Source of the DNA: Diphasiastrum complanatum
Lineage: Eukaryota > Streptophyta > Lycopodiopsida > Lycopodiales > Lycopodiaceae
DNA: 64,000 bases
Assembly (NCBI GenBank): GCA_029204225.1
Contig: CM055104.1
Location: 23,056,786-23,120,785 of the forward strand
Direction: 5' to 3'
The notes beneath the pieces are model-generated. The model saw nothing but the letters and a program-made list of their open reading frames with translations. It searched no databases and was not told the DNA's origin. Of the stretch, positions 1 through 10,196 are shown piece by piece; positions within the stretch are counted from its first letter, which is position 1, and each line of letters opens with the position of its first letter. The position numbers were made by a program, and so were the translations under genes.

Positions 1-218
1 CCCCAAGACTGCAGAAAGAGGTCAAAGGGCATCAAATTGTGTCCATGGGCCTAATTGGGCCCAAAATAAAATAAAACCATAGGGCATGCTTCTTTCCTGA
101 ATGTTTAGTATTCAGTTTTTTGGGGCCTTTTTCTTTTTTCAGTGTCTTATCTAGTAATGGTCCATGTTTGTTGGTGGCTATCCAACATGGCTCTGTTCAT
201 TATTATGATCCATTAGCA
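1..218. other. non-coding flank, probably intron
   Basis: No reading frame or repeat is recognisable here. It lies upstream of transposon insertions that precede the last two transporter exons, so it is probably part of the same intron. This is inference from position only. Confidence 0.4.
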
Positions 219-648
219 TAGTTGCCAAGGAACGGGAGCAAGGGAATGTATGGATCCTTGGGAACGGGAACATTTTCAAGAAATTGTGAATGCCATGTGA
301 TTATTTTGAAATATAACATGATAAAAAAATAAAATGTTTTTGATTTTTTTGGAATTCATCGTTCACGACATTGGTGCATCAACGAATCGCAATTTGTGTA
401 AATACATGCAATATGGGTATCAGTAGAAAGAGAAAACATAGAGGATTAAGATTAGATGGGTTTCCAGTAGTTTCAGGTTTAATTCCGGGCAGTTCGGTGA
501 GATCTCAGTTATATGAAATGACCTATGTATGCTGTAAACGTGACCCAACTGGCATAATTTTAAATGGGTTTCCAATAGTTTCGGCTGCATAACTCCAATT
601 TATTCTCTAATAGAAGCAAAAAGGGATTTTTTTTTTTGGGGAACTGAA

Positions 649-656
649 CTTCAGAC
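649..656. repeat. left 8-bp target-site duplication of the hAT element
   Basis: CTTCAGAC at 649-656 is repeated exactly at 3211-3218. Eight-base duplications are the rule for the hAT superfamily, so the pair fixes both ends of the inner transposon. Confidence 0.85.
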
Positions 657-670
657 CATAGTGGCACGTG

Positions 671-755
671 GTACCGCCATTATGGTACCGCGGTACCATA
701 ATGGTGGTACCGCGGTTATGGTGCCGCCCTCAGACCAGCGGTACCAGGGCGGCAC
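671..755. repeat. subterminal palindromes of the hAT element
   Basis: A perfect 28-bp palindrome (677-704, centre CCGCGG) extends with one mismatched pair to 671-710. It is followed by a hairpin with perfect 10-bp arms, GTGCCGCCCT at 721-730 and AGGGCGGCAC at 746-755. The other end of the element has similar GGTACC/GGATCC inverted repeats (about 3159-3200). These are candidate transposase-binding sites. Confidence 0.75.
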
Positions 756-1146
756 CACAAAAATAATATTTTTTATTATTTAAAAAAAAAAAAAACCCTT
801 TTAACAGGCTAAAACTAGGTAAAAACTAAGATGTTACTGTACAGGGGGACTGTACTGGGGGCACTGTGGGAGAGCGGACCCAATCGGAGTGCGGCATGTG
901 GGGGAGCAATACATGGGGCAGGTACAGTAGCACATGGGCACTGTGGAGGAGCAGCTCTCTCTCTGCCATCAACTGTGTGCCCAGGTCATCTGCAGGCATG
1001 GGATGGGTGCTGTCCGTAGGCAAGTCAACCTGGCGCTCCAAATCGGATATCTTCGTCTGCAAGGTTTAAAATTGGCATGTCAGAGAAACAACTCTATCAA
1101 GAAATGAAACCAACATACCAGGAGTCAACCAACATGCTATGAAAGG

Positions 1147-2835
1147 TTAGCTTATCACCTGCAATGCGCTCGTAATGGTCGGAAGTCTCCTGGCGAGATG
1201 TGCGTTGGTGCTACAGAACACCAACCGCTCCAACTGACTCACTGACAACCGGTTTCTTCTCCTCGTGTGAATGAGTGCCCATGTGCTCCAATTACGCTCA
1301 CACACGGAGGCAGCACAATCTTGTGGTGCGTGCATTGAAATACTTCAGCACATTGTCTTCAACGAAACACAACAATGGAGGATAAAATGAGATGCATACC
1401 TGAGAAAGGACACGCAGTGCAAGACGTTGTATAGATGGGTATGTGCTACCGAACATGGTCCACCAGGTAATGGGTAGCTGCCTCCTCTCTGGATCCTGAG
1501 CAGCTGGGTGGCCGAATGTGCCCATGCCGAAACGAAATGCAGCGAGCTCCTCCATGAGCCTGATAGGATCCAAACCTATGTGTGGACCCACCCTGTGAAT
1601 GTACTGAAGCCAATCAGCCTCGAGCTCCCTGTCTGCGATCTGTGTCGGAGAGAGGAAGAGGGGATGCAGCATGTGTGCAACGCTGTGGATACTCCTGTGG
1701 AAGTAGTTCCACCGCGTCTCCCAGATGAACTTCAGCTCTGTCATCCTGCAGGTGAGAGGCATGTGGTTTAGGGCATTACGAAAAAACGTAACATCGACAG
1801 AACAACAAACTAGCAAACACTGAAAAGATAAAGAACAATTACAACACTGTACCGCTTACCTCTCTGGCTGCAAGATGGGCAGCTGCAGGAACTGTCCAAT
1901 CCGGTCCATGAGCTCATATACCAGTCCAAGTGTCGACCCCTCGCTGTCAGCCATGCGGAGCACAATGTAAAGTGGTCGAAGCAGTCCTGACAATGTCTGT
2001 GCATCCCTCCAAAACTGGTCTCCCCTCACCGTGGAAGAAAAGTGCTCCCCATCCTCAGTGCGCGGAAATGTACTGGCACACCAAAGATCACTAGCAACCA
2101 TCTGTAGAAGCTGCGCCCTGCACCTGATCAGACGGTCGATGACCACCAAGTCGAATGCAAAGCGTGTGGGGGCTGGCTTACGGAGGTCTAGATGGCTGAA
2201 CACCCGGAACATGGCAAGAACACGCCTCTTCCTGGTGACTTTTGTCACCAGGAAGAGGGCCTCACGGACGATGGCTCTAACCCAGGGAAGTGCACCTATG
2301 TCCCCCATCAGAAGGTCTATGTCGTGCGCGGCACAGGGGGTATGAACAATGTGAGGGAACTCGGCCTCTAGCAGTACACCCATCTGAATGCAGTTCGTGG
2401 CATTGTCCGTCACCACTGTGACGACATGCTGTGGCCTATGGACAGGATGGAAGACCTGATGACATCAAACATGAACTCTGTGCGTGCCAGCCAAGCAGGC
2501 AGCAACTCGGGGTCAACCACATAAGGAGCGGTGCAAAACCGAAGAACACCCTTTGAAATGGTGTTCTCCCCCGCCACAAGACGTGGCCCGTAGGTATCCA
2601 AAAGTCGTTGCCTGACGGGAACGGACATGCTGGCACAGGGGGCAGCATTCAGTGTGCCACCATCTCTCGCACGTGCGCCGAGTAGGTGACCTTTAAGGCG
2701 AGTGAGGGTGGCAACGAACTCTGTCAGGCAATATCGACAGCGCACTATCCTTGCACCGGACTTGTTAGACTTGTCGGGAACCCGCCTGACAATGTCCACC
2801 TCGTCCCACAGATCGGCAAGGTTGGAATGCACCAT
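1147..2835 (-). pseudogene. hAT transposase, broken (BED finger, DUF659, C-terminal dimerisation region)
   Basis: On the minus strand the order is as follows. 2835-2410 holds a BED-type zinc finger with CRYC and a following HL (residues about 33-52). 2416-1856 is a DUF659-like transposase core starting at VTDNATN, with TPCAAHDIDLL. 1816-1298 holds the conserved WWTMFGSTYP and ALRVLSQ of the hAT C-terminal domain. 1335-1147 continues with CAASVCERNWSTW. The BED and DUF659 parts are in different frames near 2425-2470, and the spacing between them is short, so sequence is probably missing. Junctions between the later pieces could be introns or frameshifts. If intact it would be a nuclear cut-and-paste transposase. 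As it stands I judge it inactive. Confidence 0.8.
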
Positions 2836-2969
2836 CTCTGTAGAAAGGACTGGGGAAAGAAGGCAGAGATCACTGTGGGTGCGATAGGAGTCGGAAGGCT
2901 TGAAAAAACCACAATAAAGGCCGAAATAGCAATAGCAGGGGAGGACGCGATCAGTGCAATGCGAAGACA

Positions 2970-3060
2970 GCCGGGAGGGCGCGGACAGTAGGGCGATGGG
3001 CGGACAGCAGGGAGGGCGCCGACAGCAGGGAGGGCGCGGACAATAGGGCGACGGGCAGGG
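2970..3060. repeat. short GC-rich tandem repeat in the transposase 5' region
   Basis: Units of about 18 bp of the form GGGAGGGCGCGGACAG recur imperfectly, alternating with TAGGGCGAYGGGCGG. The repeat lies upstream of the minus-strand transposase start at 2835, so it falls in the element's promoter or leader. Confidence 0.6.
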
Positions 3061-3210
3061 AGAGAGATGAAGCGAGGGGGGGGGGATTAGGTTAAAAAAA
3101 AATACAGTAATATATTAAATATTAAAAAATATTATATACTAAAAAATATTAAATATTGTGGTACCGCGGATCAGTATGGATCCGCGGATCCTGGTACCGC
3201 TGGATCTATG

Positions 3211-3218
3211 CTTCAGAC
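3211..3218. repeat. right 8-bp target-site duplication of the hAT element
   Basis: CTTCAGAC is identical to 649-656. Confidence 0.85.
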
Positions 3219-3368
3219 ATTCAAATATAAGGTATATATGCATGAACTTACACAATTTTGAAGATGCCAAAATAATGAAAACATTGTTCCTTGGGTTTGG
3301 GAACATGGGAATGTGTTCCCAGAAGTTCCTTGTGTCCGGGAACGTGGGAACGCATTCCCTGGTAACTA

Positions 3369-3945
3369 GGCCATCACGAGATGATTAGGAGGTTTGTTGC
3401 ATGAAATACAACAAATTCTGTTAATACAATAGGTTTAATAATTCTGTTTTTTTTTTCATGTTCATTCATCCACTTTTCAATACATAAAATTCCCCAGCAT
3501 TCATGCTAACCCTTCCATGGGTCACAAGTCAAAGCCCTTGAAAATAATGCACAAAATTCTAGGCAGAGTACTTATGATTCAAACTTTTCAAATTTTTGAA
3601 TGCTGCTATGCAAGTTATATCTAGTCATTCAAGGCACGTTTTGGTTGCTAAGGAGGTCTGCAAGGGGTCACATTTAGGTGCCTTGTGGTGAACTATGTTA
3701 AACTGCACCAGTCTTGCATAAGTACACAGTTTCTTTTTGGTACTTAGCTCATTCAAGTTTTTCAAGATATTTTTGAACCTTGCAAATCTTTATTTGAATC
3801 TACTCAACTCAAATCCAGTCGTAATCTATAGCCTTTATGTGATTATTTGTGTGCATCGTCATTTGAAGTTCTCTATCCTTTTTCTGTCATCACCAGTGTC
3901 ACGAGTTCACCTTATATGATTTTCATGTTTGTTACTGTTTTGCAG
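3369..3945 (+). other. intron sequence of the transporter gene
   Basis: This is AT-rich with no conserved reading frame. It ends in a pyrimidine-rich tract and TTTTGCAG immediately before the exon at 3946. The conserved acidic motif expected in an upstream exon of a GDT1-family gene is absent here and in 1-218, so the upstream exons lie outside the window. Confidence 0.6.
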
Positions 3946-4227
3946 TCTCCATTTGGTGTAGCTTCAGGGGCAATAGTCGGGCATGTTCTTGCCACGTGGC
4001 TTGCTGTTCTGGGTGGGGCATTTCTTGCCAAATATATTTCTGAGAAAGTGGTAACATTCTTTGTCGTTGCTTTTTAAAAGGATTTAAAGGCATTAATCAA
4101 TGCTTGATGCTGATGATGATAATATGTAGATTGACATTTTGATATTTAATATGGTTTTCAGGTTGGATACATAAGTGGGGTTCTGTTTGTTGTATTTGCT
4201 GCTGCTACTCTTGTGGGAGCCTTTTAA
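3946..4227 (+). CDS. GDT1/UPF0016-family cation transporter, last two exons (plastid-type member)
   Basis: The first exon (3946-4050) encodes 35 residues starting SPFGVASGAIVGH and ending AKYISEKV. It lies between TTTTGCAG and GTAACA. The second exon (4162-4227) follows TTTTCAG and encodes VGYISGVLFVVF to a final AGAF and stop TAA. Both exons are in one phase. Together they form the last two hydrophobic helices of a six-helix UPF0016 protein, with the family's G-rich helix packing. UPF0016 proteins move Mn2+ or Ca2+ (in exchange for protons in characterised members). The combination GVASGAIVGH, ISEK and a short C-terminus resembles chloroplast membrane members rather than the Golgi type. The earlier exons with the ion-binding acidic motifs are outside the window. 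A large transposon insertion occupies the preceding intron. Confidence 0.8.
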
Positions 4228-5869
4228 CAACAATATACAGAATCTTGAACTATAGTGGTTCCCTGAATTTTGGAAACCAAGAAAATACTGAGCTTCCTTC
4301 TTGTGTCATCGATTCCTGTGGGAAGATCTCTGTAGTCACAACACAAATTGTAGAATCCACATATAAGGCCTTGCATTCTTTCCAGATTCAAAGAAGATTA
4401 TTGTGTCAGTGTTCAGTAAGTGATTTGTAGCAATGGCACTATGCAGATTTGAGAAATGTAATTCTGACATCTCTTACTTATAAATTGACTGGTCAAAGAG
4501 GAAAGCTGCATTGGTGAAATTGCAAAGGAAGAGCCAATTTTTCTCTGACAGTTCCTTGAACTGCCTGTATTGTGGCCCTATCCAACATTGCCTTATAGTT
4601 TGTGCACAAAATTGTGCCAGAAGTGTCTTGTATAAGACCATTGTTGGAATGCTTTATGATGGAGGATGCATCTGATGTAAAATATGCCATTTTCCATTGA
4701 TAAGAGGATCAAAGCACTGCTCATGTCCTCTTCTGTCGAAGCATGAGGTCTTTCTACAAGTTATTGGATTGAGGCTGAACTACTGCAACAACATATAGCT
4801 TTTTTATTCATGGCAATAGTGATGAGTATGGTTATGTGTATCACTTCTAAACCGTTTGAATCATTTTGAAATATCGCAGCTGCCAGCACCCTTGGTGTAC
4901 TGGATTACAGGTGGTGATATTTTAGATACTTTGCATATCAAGTTGATTCTATCATCAGTAAAAGTGGTTGAAGATGACTGTAAATTGTTTATAATTGAGA
5001 ATTGAGGGAGAAGTTGTTGCTGATCTTCTTCGGGAAAATCATGAAGCAAGGGTGTTTGAGGAGAGTGGACAGTGGTTGACATACATTCAACATAATCGCA
5101 AAGTTGGAAGAGGGTGGATTATTAATGGCTCATCCTTAGCACAGAAGAGACCCAGTGAGGGCCATGGACATAAAACGTAGGTGGTCAGCTAGTTGATGCA
5201 CTTAATGCAGCAAAAACTAGTATGAGTTAAATGTTGTTGTAGTTGGATTCCCTTGCATATATCCTAAAAGACATTCTATATCCATTAAACTTGTAGTAAT
5301 GTAACTACCCCATTGACCGAATTGATAGATAGAAATTTCACCATCCTAGGTCGTCTTCTGAGAGACTGATGGGAGCATGAATGATCCCGAGAATTCTTTG
5401 CCACGCAAATGTGCATGAAAATGCCAAAAGACATGTGCGGGACTTTGAAAGGCCTTGCATAGTAGCTACTTGACAAATGAAAAACATGAGATAGTGCTAT
5501 TTTCTGTGTTCTGCATGGAGCAGCGACTGGTTGGTGCTACAAATTGGAAGTCTGGTCCATCGAAGATGATGGTTGCATTGTTCAAGCAATACATGGACGT
5601 CTTGATAATGGAGAGAAATTTCAATGATAGTGTTTGTGTGTGAAGGATCGGCCAAAATACTCGAACAATATCTCTAGAGGACTAAGAATTTGATAAAGTA
5701 TTTTGGCCCCAATCGAACATGTGAGTGATTGGTAGTTATCATTTTTTTCCATCTTCAGAAGAGAACATAGAAGCCTGTGAGTTTAAAAGACCCCATATGA
5801 CTTGACTACTAGAGCCATCACTATATGCTTGTGCACTAGTATTGCTATTTGTTGTTTTCTTACCAATGG
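4228..5869 (+). other. transporter 3' UTR and anonymous spacer
   Basis: The first few hundred bases are presumably 3' UTR. I see no clear AATAAA. Short open frames around 4995-5180 (+) and 5285-5476 (-) have no domain I recognise and no supporting splice structure, so I do not call them genes. Confidence 0.4.
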
Positions 5870-6352
5870 CTATACGCCTTGAGCGTCTTGTTTTCTTTTC
5901 AAGTCCCTTACTACACGATTTGCTGCTTTGGTACTAGAATAGCGGTACGAAAGACTTATGAAGCTTTTGAAGCATCCAAATGTGTCAGACTTCTGCTTAA
6001 TGGTGTAGATCCAGGTCTTTTGTGAGTAATCATCAATGAAGGTTAGAAAATAAAATGCTCCACCAATAGACATTACCTTCATTGGCCCACATAGGTTAGA
6101 GAGTATAAACTCAAGCACTCGTTTTGCCCTTGTTGCTCCTTTGTTGATCTTCATCTTATGTAACTTGCCTAGCATGCACTCCTTGCAAATGGACTCTTCT
6201 TTGTCATCAAAGTTAGGTAGACCTGTTACCATCTTGAGCTTACGAAGTAGCCTCAAGCTCTTGAAGTTCAAATGCCCCATACGTCTATGCCATAAATCAC
6301 TCTGTGATATATTGTGACAATCAAAGTTGCATAGCAGTTTTTCTGAACCCAC
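5870..6352 (-). pseudogene. Ty1/copia fragment: GAG-pre-integrase and start of integrase
   Basis: The frame contains LWHRRMGHLNFKSL, then CKECMLGKLHK (the zinc-binding H-H-C-C module before copia integrases), then an integrase start with FLTFIDDYSQKTW. The usual first catalytic region reads LSNLCGPM rather than a form with Asp (HSD), so the first aspartate is lost. The frame decays after about residue 135. Protease, the rest of integrase, RT and RNase H are absent on this strand nearby. Confidence 0.75.
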
Positions 6353-6361
6353 GAAATCACT

Positions 6362-6553
6362 CTAGAACTAAATATATTGAAGTTCAATTTCATTTTCTAA
6401 GAGAGATCTTCTAAATAAAGAATTCAAATTGATTTTTAATCATATTGATAGTATGTTGGCTGATATATTGACAAAGCCATTGTCTAAGAAAAGCATGCTA
6501 TCTTAGTTGGTATGTTGAATTTTCATTTAGATTCCTAGCAATAAAAGGGAGAG
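6362..6553 (+). pseudogene. copia RNase H C-terminal tail with polypurine tract
   Basis: TKYIEVQFHFLREI (6367 onward) matches the copia RNase H segment that follows the conserved Asp-Asn region. After a frame change comes DSMLADILTKPLSKK, the hallmark C-terminus of copia pol. AAAAGGGAGAG at 6543-6553 is a polypurine tract directly before an LTR start. It lies opposite in orientation to the integrase scrap just upstream. Confidence 0.7.
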
Positions 6554-6890
6554 TGTTGGAGTTTAATCTTACTCCTACTGGGTCTACTTCTATTTTTTGA
6601 TGTATGATATCTACTGTAAGTATTCACCTCTCAGAATAGTCTGCAAAAACGAACTACTATTCGAGATAGTTTGCAAATTTACACGCATATTTGAATAGTC
6701 TACAGAAATACACAAAAATTCAAGATAGAGCAAAAAACAATACGATTTGACCTCCACACTCAATCGACTCGAATCTTGGACTATCAACTATCGACTATCG
6801 ACTTTGACTCGACTTCGACTTCGACTTTGACTCAAAACTGTTGAATTGACCATTATTATGGTACCACTCAAAATGGAATATCTCCTCTAC
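6554..6890 (+). repeat. copia LTR beginning TGTTGGAG
   Basis: The start TGTTGGAG follows a polypurine tract. The 3' part has runs of CGACTTCGACTTTGACT and ends near ATCTCC, like the LTR at 7860-8133 that ends ATCTCCAACA. The terminal ACA is not conserved here. The spacer up to 7067 shows nothing recognisable. Confidence 0.6.
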
Positions 6891-7067
6891 TGAATTTAAT
6901 GCAGACTATGTCATAGTTTGATCAATCTATTGTATGAAGATAATCATCATTATTTGTCTATTGATTACAATTCATGACATAGAACATACTGATCAGTTTA
7001 GTCTCTTCTTGTAATCACTACAAAGTATTAAACACATTGTTTACAAGAACTGATTAGATGATAAACT

Positions 7068-8133
7068 TGTTGGATTTCTATCATCTCCATCCCTTACCTC
7101 ATTGCTAATCTAGATCCATTCATTAGCTGTATGTAAATATCTGTACAGTCGCACAGTTTGTAGAAATACACTTGTTTTCTAATAGTCTGCAAAAATACAA
7201 AGGAATCGATGACAGTGTTCTGTGAAGTCAGTCGATCTCCACCAGGTCCGATCTTGCATATGTTGTCAGCTCTTTAAGCCAATATATGACTAACTTTGGA
7301 ATAATCCACTAAAAAGCTCTACTAAGAGTCATCAGATATGTATGAGCTATTGTTGACCTCTGCATCTACTATGGAGAGATTGATCCATCCAATATCCATA
7401 CATTACATGGATACACAGATGCGAATTGGACGGGCGACATCGACACAACAAAACCCATTTATGGATTTATCTTCCTGCTCAATGGTGGTTCGATATCCTG
7501 GGATAGTCGAAAGTAGACTTCCATTGCAATGTCTTCAACAGAATCAAAATATATTGCAGTTTCTCAAGCTACCAAAGAGACAGTTCTGTTGAGAAACTTA
7601 TTGTCTAACATTGGTCTCAGACAATCTGTTCCTACAATTATTCAGTGCAACAATCAAAGTGTTATTGCGTTATCGATCAGTCCTAGATTTCATTCTAGGA
7701 ACAAGCACAGCAGAATACTCCAGAACGAAGTAAGTCTAAAATTTTGCAGAATCCAGTACATAGCAGTTGATATGTTCACAATAGAATTAAGTCACAATAA
7801 CTTTTGTGCTATCTTGAATTTGAAAATCAAGGCATTCAAGGATCCAGATTATGAGAGGGTGTTGGATTCCTATCCTCTCCATCCCTAATCTCGTAGCTAG
7901 ATCACTCATTTTTTGTAAATATTTGTAGAATTGCACAATCCATAGAAATACAAGGGAATTAATAATAGATATCAACACTATCGATTCGAAGTGATGAAGA
8001 CACTATCAAGTCTAACTATCGAGTCTCACTATCGAAGTCGACTCAAGTACTCTTCAACCCGACTGTTCAACCATGATTCGACATTTTGACTATTTACTTT
8101 CATGACCCCGTGATTTTTGTAGAATCTCCAACA
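7068..8133 (+). mobile_element. miniature copia derivative: LTR, RT/RNase H scrap, LTR
   Basis: The left LTR starts TGTTGGATTTCTATC at 7068 and can be followed to about 7245. The right LTR is 7860-8133, starting TGTTGGATTCCTATC after the purine run ATGAGAGGG and ending ATCTCCAACA. TGTTGGA and TCCAACA are perfect terminal inverted repeats. Between them is only the end of RT and a broken RNase H. No 5-bp target duplication was found. The left LTR is truncated, so this is probably a deletion derivative. Confidence 0.65.
7245..7800 (+). pseudogene. copia RT end and RNase H, broken
   Basis: Reading across frames: SDLAYVVSSLSQYM (RT end), then YTDANWTGDI (the first RNase H Asp region), SSTESKYIAVSQATKE (the conserved Glu region), then QCNNQSVIALS (normally D-N-Q-S) and FHSRNKHSRI. 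At least two stops and two frameshifts interrupt it. It has the same orientation as the flanking LTRs. Confidence 0.75.
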
Positions 8134-9474
8134 TGATAGATTCTATCCAATATTGATTACTAACAACATGAAGAAACTTGAAATTTCTGACCACAAAGCG
8201 TCGATACCTCATGACCGCAATCCAATGCTACCGCAACCGCATCGTGACATATACGAACGGGGACAACGATGAAGTCTGATAGATCGCAGATCGCAATAAA
8301 CCGCAAACCACAAATCCACAAGCGACGACCGAATCCCAACCGCAATGGCCTCGACTACGGTTACAAAGGCGGCCCTGAAATCGGCGCGTCTTTACGACCC
8401 ACGATCAATGAAGTACTAACAGAACGGACTGACACCACGGACGAAGCAGACAACAAACTAAATGCTGCGGATAATGTAATGTGTTAGGCAGTTCTTGTAA
8501 TTATTCATTTACATTAAAGACCACTTTCTTCTTCTGATACTATATATAGAGGATGAATGGGAGAACGACAAAAAAAAAAAACACAAAATCACTCTTTTCC
8601 AAAACCAAGAAACAAAAATCTGCTAGCAATCTAATAAGATTCTTTCAAACACAATCCCCTCGTCCGAGCTTGAAAATCACTCCTTGAAAGCACACACAAT
8701 CAATTACCATGAAATGCAAAATTTTCAACCTTTAAAGCTTGGTTCATAAACTGTCCAAAGAACAGCCAATATGGACCATTAAATGTTGAAACAAATTGTT
8801 TTGCATTACAAAATCTATGCACATACCTTGCAACAGAAACCCTCTTAAAAACCTGTGAAATTGAAAGGAACGAAGTGAATCAAACCACAAGTCTTTGTTT
8901 AAACTTTTTCTCCCCTCTCCAAGAATCACGACCTCATTATGCTTGATGCTCACACGAGAATCAAAGACTAGTGTCATGCCCATGACTGGTCTCGGGTAGC
9001 GTGTCCACGCTAGGGATCAGTAGACCAACAACTCGTAAGTTAATTGTGACTATAAGGGAATTGGGGCCCTTATGTGTACATGGTCATAATTAATGGTTGT
9101 AGGCCTAAACACATGGTGGTGGAGTTGGTATGGGTCTTTCAGTGAGTCATTAGGGAACTGGATGACGTGGGCCAGATAGGCTGCAGAGGTGTCCAGTGAG
9201 GTGTCACAGTGCACTACTAGTGGTGCATGGGCCTTGGAGGGTATAAGTATACCTATTGGGCTCTCACTAGTGTATGCTTGATTCTGTGATTGGTAGCTAC
9301 ATGCTGCTAGTGTGATTCCTCTTTCCATGACTGCGATTGATCCATAGCTTGGGGGCTAGATCCGTATGACCTAGGTTTGGTTGGGCTGGTTTATCCACCA
9401 CCCGTTCCTTTTGTTGTTTCTTTGTTTTGGTAGAGTTACGGGTATGCTTGATGGTAAAAAAAGAAATGCTATAA
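8134..9474. other. spacer without a recognised gene
   Basis: 8160-8490 has short open frames on both strands without known motifs. A TATATATAG at 8541-8549 could be a core promoter, possibly of an old LTR. The minus-strand frame at 8744-8983 and the 9050-9330 segment match nothing I recognise. The last 100 bases lead into the SWIM ORF. Confidence 0.4.
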
Positions 9475-10196
9475 TGCTTGCAACAGAGAAAACTACAAAA
9501 ACAAATGTTGCTACAAGCTTTTTTGGCAAAAGAAAATACAATAACAGGGAGACGATGCAATACATGTGGTTTTGTCCTATTTTGATTGCACACACTTGGA
9601 GTTTAAACAAGAATATAGTTCTTGCACCAAATTCGAACAAGAATACATGGTGTGTGTCTTTCGGGACTTCTCTTAGCCAAGGCAAGGTGGACACGTTGAA
9701 CAAGGGTGGTTATATATTGGAATGCACGGAAGATAGTGAGATAGGAGTGTGCAATCTTGTTGGTGGACATCCAACAAAATCACAAATAAATGACAATGTG
9801 ATCTCCACACAAAAAGGAAAGAACCGAAGGCGAAACTCAATCTCTGTAGCTGCAAAAGATAGAATTTCTAGAGCCATTGAGATGAAAGCGTCTGTTATAA
9901 AGGAAGAGGTGAAGGTCAAGAACAAAGATGTATGTTTCCATGTGCATAGTTTTGCGACAGACCCAAACGACAAAATTTACATGGTTACAATATGTGAATT
10001 GCCATGTTGCACTTGTGAGGATTTCATAAGGGGTTCAACAAAGGGTAAATTTACTCCATGTACGCACACGTACTTTATTTACATAGTCGTATTGGGGATG
10101 GACATTGATAACAACATGATAATGCATCAACCCAATCTCACAACCTCTGAGTTGTTCCAAATATTGGCTAGGGAAAGAAATGTGTCCCAACCATGA
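9475..10196 (+). CDS. SWIM zinc-finger protein, single open frame
   Basis: The frame is open from upstream (9381). I chose ATG 9475 because homology with two other copies in the window begins shortly after it. The N-terminal half has a motif also present near 25.5 and 41.5 kb: MWFCP, then HTW, then W-C-V/M-S-F, then LN-x-G-GY-x-LEC. The C-terminal part (about residues 172-223) reads CCTCEDF, CTHTYF, then LTTSELFQIL. That is the CxC...CxH SWIM signature followed by the helix and SEL segment seen in ZSWIM2-like and transposase-linked SWIM domains. SWIM domains bind zinc and mediate DNA or protein contacts. There are no stops over 240 codons. It could be a host gene, a last exon, or a piece of a MULE-type element. 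I see no neighbouring transposase. Confidence 0.55.

Larger units (their letters stand above)
657..3210 (-). mobile_element. hAT-superfamily DNA transposon, complete ends, inside an intron
   Basis: This 2,554-bp element is bounded by the 8-bp direct repeat CTTCAGAC. Its ends share the start CATAG and a nearby GGTACC (657-675, and 3210 downward on the minus strand). Both subterminal regions are full of GGTACC/CCGCGG palindromes, a usual place for hAT transposase binding sites. The interior carries a broken minus-strand hAT transposase. It is more GC-rich than its surroundings. The exact target duplication argues for a fairly recent insertion, although the coding region is damaged. It lies within the outer GGAAC element and upstream of transporter exons. 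Confidence 0.85.
219..3368. mobile_element. outer inverted-repeat element rich in GGAAC/GTTCC, interrupted by a hAT element
   Basis: The left end at 219 begins TAGTTGCCAAGGAACGGG. The right end at 3368, read on the minus strand, begins TAGTTACCAGGGAATGCG. Both ends continue in GGAAC/GTTCC-rich subterminal sequence (about 219-275 and 3290-3368). Without the inner hAT insertion the element would be only about 0.6 kb and non-coding, so it resembles a MITE. I found no convincing target duplication beside these ends, so the exact borders and superfamily are uncertain. Confidence 0.5.

Noticed and set aside
371-592. 73-codon frame near the left end of the outer element
   Set aside because: It is short, has no known motif and lies within an inverted-repeat element that otherwise looks non-coding.
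1508-2345. Plus-strand frames at 1508-1771 and 2031-2345
   Set aside because: They are antisense shadows of the minus-strand hAT transposase frames.
219-3368. Treating the GGAAC ends as the ends of the hAT element itself
   Set aside because: The flanks of these ends show no 8-bp duplication, whereas CTTCAGAC flanks 657-3210 exactly.
4995-5643. Possible further exons downstream of the transporter
   Set aside because: The transporter frame ends at 4227 with a C-terminus typical for the family. The later frames have no splice sites or homology that I could support.
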